The notes under the pieces were generated by a model that was given only the letters and a program-made list of their open reading frames with translations, searched no databases and had not been told where the DNA came from. Source: JBDHAC01 sp039588215 (lineage in GTDB: Bacteria; Gemmatimonadota; Gemmatimonadetes; Palauibacterales; Palauibacteraceae). Taken from it: a stretch of 19,520 bases of DNA. Positions 16,496 to 19,520 of the stretch are shown in pieces. Where the stretch lies: contig JBDHAD010000074.1 in NCBI GenBank assembly GCA_039588215.1, forward strand, positions 1 to 19,520. The letters run 5' to 3'. Made by a program: the position numbers and the translations under genes. Within the stretch, counting starts at the first letter, position 1; every line of letters begins with the position of its first letter.

Positions 16496-16524
16496 AGAAT
16501 ACGGGCCCCCCGTGGTCGCAGCAA
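16496..16524 (-). promoter_or_regulatory. Putative sigma70-type promoter for the E1alpha-E1beta-E2 operon
   Basis: On the minus strand, TTGCTG (16524-16519) and TATTCT (16501-16496) are separated by exactly 17 bases, in the gap between the ygfZ-like gene and E1alpha. The match is partial (3/6 and 4/6), but spacing and position are right. Confidence 0.42.
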
Positions 16525-16548
16525 CCAAAAGACGCTCACGCTTTACGT

Positions 16549-17637
16549 CTAGGTAAAGGGGATCTCTCGTACCTCGACATCCGGCGGAGCCCCCGCATTG
16601 CGCGAGAGGATCTGGCCGAGCTCGACCTCACGTCGCGCATACCCGAGCCCGATGGCCCCAAAACGTGGCGAGATCGCGGCCGTGAGGACGTCGGCGACAC
16701 TCCGTTCACCGAGAAACAAGGAGGAGCCGGGTGCCAGGGGCTCGGCCGGGTCGCCGCTAGCGAAGCCGACGAGCCGTCGGTTCACGTGCCCACGGTAGTG
16801 GATGCGCGCGACGACTTCCTGACCGGTGTAGCAGCCCTTGTCGAGGTGAACGGCCCGCGCGGTCTGTCCGGTCTCCTGCGGGAGGGTGTCTGTCGTGATC
16901 TCCTGCCCATATAGGGGCACCCCACGCTCCACGCGCAGGATCTCCCAGACGGGGCGGCTGGCCGGGACTCCGCCGAGCGACCGAACCGCCCCCTCCAACG
17001 CCGATCGCGCGGCCCCCGCCGCTGAAGCCGGGACATAGAAGTCGAAGCCGGGGCCCTCGAGCGACTCGCGTCGCACCAGCAGGAGAGGGCTGCCGGTCGC
17101 TTCCTCCGAGTCGCTGCCCGACGGGCCGATGCGCAACGCTCGGAGTTCCTCGACCTCCTCGGGTGGGGTGCGCTCGGTGCGCCAACCCTCCGCCTCGCTG
17201 GCGAGCTCCACGGCGCGGGAGGCCAGCGGCCCGACGACGCTGAGCCGACATACATCGGTCGCGACGAAGCGGGCGTAGATGGGCGGCAGGTACTTGGCGA
17301 GATGGGCGAGGAGGGAATCCGCGCATGCGGCTGGAGCATCGAGCCACACACCGGCCGCCCAGGGCCCCGAGCCGTCGGCGTCTCCAGGGGACGCAGGTCT
17401 GGGGGTGATCCGCATCTCGGCCAGCGCTCGCCCCTTGGGCGTCAACATGAACGCGTACACGCTCCTGCCTTCCGCGACGACCTCGATGGCGTTCGTGACG
17501 AGACCGTTGATCATTCCGCGGGCACGATCGCCCGTGACCTCGATGATGACCCGATCCGAATCGTCGACGAGCGCGACACCCTCCGTCAGTGCCTCGTATT
17601 CGGCGCGAGCTCCAACGGGAAAGGGGTTGTCATTCAC
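16549..17637 (-). CDS. ygfZ: YgfZ/GcvT-like folate-binding protein
   Basis: A 362-residue relative of aminomethyltransferase GcvT. The YgfZ/IBA57 signature KGCYTGQE is at 267-274 (LDKGCYTGQEVVARIHYRGHVNRRLVGF region) with conserved C269. YgfZ proteins bind folate and help maintain or assemble certain Fe-S enzymes, including radical-SAM enzymes such as lipoyl synthase. Here it sits beside a lipoyl-dependent complex and in the same window as an Fe-S dehydrogenase, a context fit rather than proof. The N-terminal GVALVDDSDRVIIEVTGDRARGMINGLVTN matches the GcvT N-domain. The start is GTG 17637 with AGGAGG 6 bases upstream. An acidic insertion near 170-183 (GPSGSDSEEATGS) is variable in the family. 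Confidence 0.9.
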   Translation of the reverse strand: MNDNPFPVGARAEYEALTEGVALVDDSDRVIIEVTGDRARGMINGLVTNAIEVVAEGRSVYAFMLTPKGRALAEMRITPRPASPGDADGSGPWAAGVWLDAPAACADSLLAHLAKYLPPIYARFVATDVCRLSVVGPLASRAVELASEAEGWRTERTPPEEVEELRALRIGPSGSDSEEATGSPLLLVRRESLEGPGFDFYVPASAAGAARSALEGAVRSLGGVPASRPVWEILRVERGVPLYGQEITTDTLPQETGQTARAVHLDKGCYTGQEVVARIHYRGHVNRRLVGFASGDPAEPLAPGSSLFLGERSVADVLTAAISPRFGAIGLGYARREVELGQILSRNAGAPPDVEVREIPFT

Positions 17638-17697
17638 CCGAATCCTCCTCTGACGGCACGACTTCGCATCGAGCTCCGCAAAACGTCTGCTACAACG

Positions 17698-17729
17698 AAA
17701 AAGCCCCCGGGGTACGCATCCCCGGGGGC
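17698..17729 (-). terminator. Intrinsic terminator of the ompA-like gene
   Basis: A perfect 10-bp stem (17703-17712 with 17720-17729, all G/C) encloses a 7-base loop. On the minus strand it is followed by five T (A-run 17698-17702). It lies 84 bases past the OmpA-like stop and upstream of ygfZ, separating the two transcription units. Confidence 0.92.
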
Positions 17730-17812
17730 CTTCTCCGCTCGATCGAGCGGCGAGTTCGGCCTGATGTCAGTTCATCGACCCGCGCTCTCGCTCGCGCGAG
17801 CCGCGATACGCC

Positions 17813-18463
17813 CTAGTTGCCTGCGACGGCGACTCCGGCCCACTCGAGGACGAACGTCACACGGCGATTCTCGATGCCGCTCTGAGCGTCCACGGCGCCG
17901 GTCTCGCCGGGCTTCACCTGTCGAGCCTCACCGTAGGCCGCTACCGCGATGTTGTCCTCTGCCATGCCCTGGCCGACCAGGTAGGACCTGACGTTCTGCG
18001 CGCGCCGGCGCGAGAGCCCGACGTTGTACTGCTGGCTCCCGGCCGCGTCCGCGAACCCTTCCACCGTGACCTTGGCGTTGGGGAAGTTGCTGATCACGGA
18101 TGCCGCGAAGCCGTCCAGAATACCCTGATCAATCGGTCGAACCTCGGCGCGATTGAAGTCGAAGTGCACCGGCAGCGAAACCTCGAGACCACAGGGGCAG
18201 TGGAGGCTCTCGTCGTTGATGTGGCTGTTGACGGTTCCTCCGAGCTGATTGACGGTCTGCTCGAGCTGACCCACCCGGCTCTGCAGGGCGGCGACATCGG
18301 ATTCGAGGGTCGTGATCCGTGTGTTGTGATCCGCGAGCTCCGCGTTCACCGGGTCCAGCAGTCCGTCAAGCTCCCACTGATGGACGAGGTGCGTACAACC
18401 TCCCATGGTGCCCGCGAGGAGCGCAGTCACCGCAGCCACCGACCAACATCTCGTCTTAACCAT
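17813..18463 (-). CDS. OmpA/Pal-family peptidoglycan-binding lipoprotein
   Basis: A 216-residue exported lipoprotein. The signal ends in a lipobox with C23 (LLAGTMGGC). A predicted coiled coil at about 40-88 (TTLESDVAALQSRVGQLEQ region) is followed by a CPCG segment and the OmpA C-terminal domain from about 105. That domain has VHFDFNRAEVRP, VTVEGFADAAGS (the Asp that binds diaminopimelate) and YNVGLSRRRAQNVRSYL (the partner Arg), ending ENRRVTFVLEW. It probably tethers the outer membrane to peptidoglycan; the coiled coil could mediate trimer formation. The frame is open to 18562, but the ATG at 18463 is preceded by AGGAGAGG and starts the signal peptide. Its own terminator follows. The upstream beta-barrel gene is separated by another terminator. 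Confidence 0.93.
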   Translation of the reverse strand: MVKTRCWSVAAVTALLAGTMGGCTHLVHQWELDGLLDPVNAELADHNTRITTLESDVAALQSRVGQLEQTVNQLGGTVNSHINDESLHCPCGLEVSLPVHFDFNRAEVRPIDQGILDGFAASVISNFPNAKVTVEGFADAAGSQQYNVGLSRRRAQNVRSYLVGQGMAEDNIAVAAYGEARQVKPGETGAVDAQSGIENRRVTFVLEWAGVAVAGN

Positions 18464-18492
18464 CAGGCCTCTCCTTCTCGGTTCACAGGGCG

Positions 18493-18521
18493 GGACAACC
18501 TCAGGGCTTTTTCCCTTGTCC
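18493..18521 (-). promoter_or_regulatory. Bulged hairpin in the ompA-like leader
   Basis: GGACA (18493-18497) pairs with TGTCC (18517-18521), and AGGG (18503-18506) with CCCT (18513-18516), leaving a one-sided 5-base bulge and a 6-base loop. It lies about 30 bases upstream of the gene start, before the AGGAGAGG site. A 5' stem stabilises E. coli ompA mRNA, so a similar role is possible. Confidence 0.4.
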
Positions 18522-18691
18522 AGTTCTCGACACCGGTCCGATCGCACGTCGCGAGATCCCACGGCGACCGACGACCAGCGTCCACACCAGGAGCCTGTGG
18601 CTCCGCTCTGTCTTGATCGCCCCCGCCGGCCGGAGCTATGCCTCCGGCAACGGGACCGAAACGTTAATCAATCCAATCCTGTTTTGCGAGG

Positions 18692-18717
18692 CGCCATCGG
18701 CTCATGCAGCCGAGGCG
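18692..18717. other. Second hairpin downstream of the beta-barrel gene
   Basis: CGCC plus TCGGCT (18692-18702, one bulged A) pairs with AGCCGA plus GGCG (18708-18717) around CATGC. Outer GTTTT (18681-18685) and AAAAC (18718-18722) could extend it. It directly follows the terminator stem on the minus strand, giving a tandem pair. Confidence 0.5.
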
Positions 18718-18750
18718 AAAACGGGAGAGGCGTGTGCTCACACCTCTCCC
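18718..18750 (-). terminator. Intrinsic terminator of the beta-barrel gene
   Basis: GGGAGAGG (18723-18730) pairs with CCTCTCCC (18743-18750), extended by GTG/CAC past one mismatch, with a 4-base loop. On the minus strand it is followed by a four-T run within GTTTTC. It starts 31 bases past the stop codon. Confidence 0.82.
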
Positions 18751-18781
18751 ATTGCACTCGAAATCGATCGCGTTCGACCGC

Positions 18782-19498
18782 CTACGGGATGTTGAGCCGC
18801 AGGCCGCCCGTGATCGGGATCGCATACGCCGTGTCGAACCCCGACGTATTTCCGTACAGGGCGGAAATCAAGGACGAGTCGACCGCGTCGGCAAAGACGA
18901 GGTAGATGTCGGCGCCGATGAAGATCGTCCCCATGGGCGTCCCCGTCGCGCCGTGCCGGGCGAAGTTGTACCCGAGCTGGAGCCCGCCGTTGAGCGCGAA
19001 GTACGTGCGATCGAAGTTCCCCCGGGATTGCGCTCCGGTAGACGGGGAACACCCCGAGGGCGAGCTGCAGTCCACGTCATTCACCGTGAACACGTCGGTG
19101 TCGAACGTCACTCCGCCGGCCCCCAGATCGAACGTGAAGAACGTGCTCGACGTCGGGTCGGTGATGTGGTACTCGAACCCACCCGTGAACCCCCACATGC
19201 TCAGGTCCGGGTCGACTCCGCCCTGGGATCCGTCCGCCGCCCCGAGGAAGCTGAGGCCACCCTCCACGCGAAGCGCGAAACGGGGGTTCAGGAAGTAGGA
19301 TCCGGCCAGGCCGAACGTGAGGCCCGGGTCGGCCACATCTCCCAGATCACCCATTGGGAGCGTGATGCCGCCGTTGCCCTCGATCGCCCAGAAGACCGGC
19401 GAGTACCGCACGAATTGAGCATCGGCCCTGGCGGGCAGGAGAGCGAGTACCGCCACCGCCCCGAGGACCATTCCCAACTTCTTGTACCCCACCATCAT
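18782..19498 (-). CDS. Outer-membrane beta-barrel protein
   Basis: A 238-residue exported protein. The signal peptide spans about 1-27 (KKLGMVLGAVAVLALLPARADA, cleavage before QF). The mature protein shows alternating polar/hydrophobic strands typical of an eight-strand-type barrel: FWAIEGNGGITLPMGDL, LTFGLAGSYFLNPRFALRVEGG, WGFTGGFEYHI, FTFDLGAGGVTF, YFALNGGLQLGYNF and AIPITGGLRLNI at the end. A loop at about 146-157 holds two cysteines (DCSSPSGCSPS) that could form a disulfide. No specific transport or enzymatic role can be read. The start ATG at 19498 has AGGAGG 6 bases upstream (a second ATG follows at once). Its promoter lies beyond the window edge. A strong terminator follows. Confidence 0.85.
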   Translation of the reverse strand: MMVGYKKLGMVLGAVAVLALLPARADAQFVRYSPVFWAIEGNGGITLPMGDLGDVADPGLTFGLAGSYFLNPRFALRVEGGLSFLGAADGSQGGVDPDLSMWGFTGGFEYHITDPTSSTFFTFDLGAGGVTFDTDVFTVNDVDCSSPSGCSPSTGAQSRGNFDRTYFALNGGLQLGYNFARHGATGTPMGTIFIGADIYLVFADAVDSSLISALYGNTSGFDTAYAIPITGGLRLNIP

Positions 19499-19520
19499 CG
19501 CTTACCTCCTGGGTTTTTCG

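Larger units (their letters stand above)
18464..18781 (-). other. 318-base intergenic region between the beta-barrel and ompA-like genes
   Basis: No gene is visible. On the minus strand it holds, in order, the beta-barrel gene terminator (18718-18750), a second large hairpin (18692-18717), a 7-bp stem GCCGGAG/CTCCGGC at 18629-18648, and the bulged leader hairpin at 18493-18521. The ompA promoter must lie here, but I could not pick a convincing -35/-10 pair. The AT-rich stretch 18660-18685 is the likeliest neighbourhood. Confidence 0.6.

Noticed and set aside
1..19520. CRISPR array, tRNA or rRNA genes, insertion sequences, prophage or a defence island
   Set aside because: No spaced direct repeats, cloverleaf sequences, transposase, integrase or phage genes were seen by eye on either strand.

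Overview
The window is GC-rich bacterial chromosome from a Gram-negative with an outer membrane: it encodes an OmpA-type lipoprotein and a beta-barrel protein. The diheme, B. subtilis-like succinate dehydrogenase, the Ser/Thr kinase with a C-terminal multi-pass membrane anchor and the DUF1015 protein together suggest Gemmatimonadota or a close relative. That placement is inference from gene style. I see no phage genes, IS elements, tRNA, rRNA or CRISPR array.

Layout, left to right. (1) 1-455 (+): end of a VapC-like PIN-domain gene that lost one codon to the window edge. (2) 583-3956 (+): a compact sdhC-sdhA-sdhB operon. (3) 4007-6832 (-): a secreted modular serine hydrolase with two N-terminal ~99-residue repeats, about five copies of a 52-residue repeat and a C-terminal beta-lactamase-fold domain, resembling polyglycine-hydrolase-type proteins. 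(4) 6997-9653 (-): membrane-anchored Ser/Thr kinase, then DUF1015, then a relic of a beta-propeller gene tail. (5) 9802-12738 (+): HAD-IIA phosphatase, lipoprotein, OsmC-like protein and a methyltransferase interrupted by an in-frame TGA. (6) 12781-16394 (-): E1alpha, E1beta and E2 of a branched-chain-type 2-oxoacid dehydrogenase complex, with a putative promoter and leader hairpin; E2 is frameshifted in its Ala/Pro linker. (7) 16549-19498 (-): YgfZ-like folate-binding protein, OmpA/Pal-like lipoprotein and an outer-membrane beta-barrel protein, with two clear intrinsic terminators.

Most of the window is ordinary central metabolism and envelope biology: succinate oxidation into the quinone pool, 2-oxoacid oxidation feeding acyl-CoA, Fe-S maintenance by YgfZ (which fits the Fe-S and lipoyl enzymes nearby) and cell-envelope proteins. 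I found no convincing new defence or mobile system. The points most worth a second look are two interrupted genes on either side of one convergent junction (methyltransferase TGA at 12391, E2 frameshift near 13669), the repeat-rich secreted hydrolase, the kinase with no conventional start codon, and a propeller-gene relic behind DUF1015.
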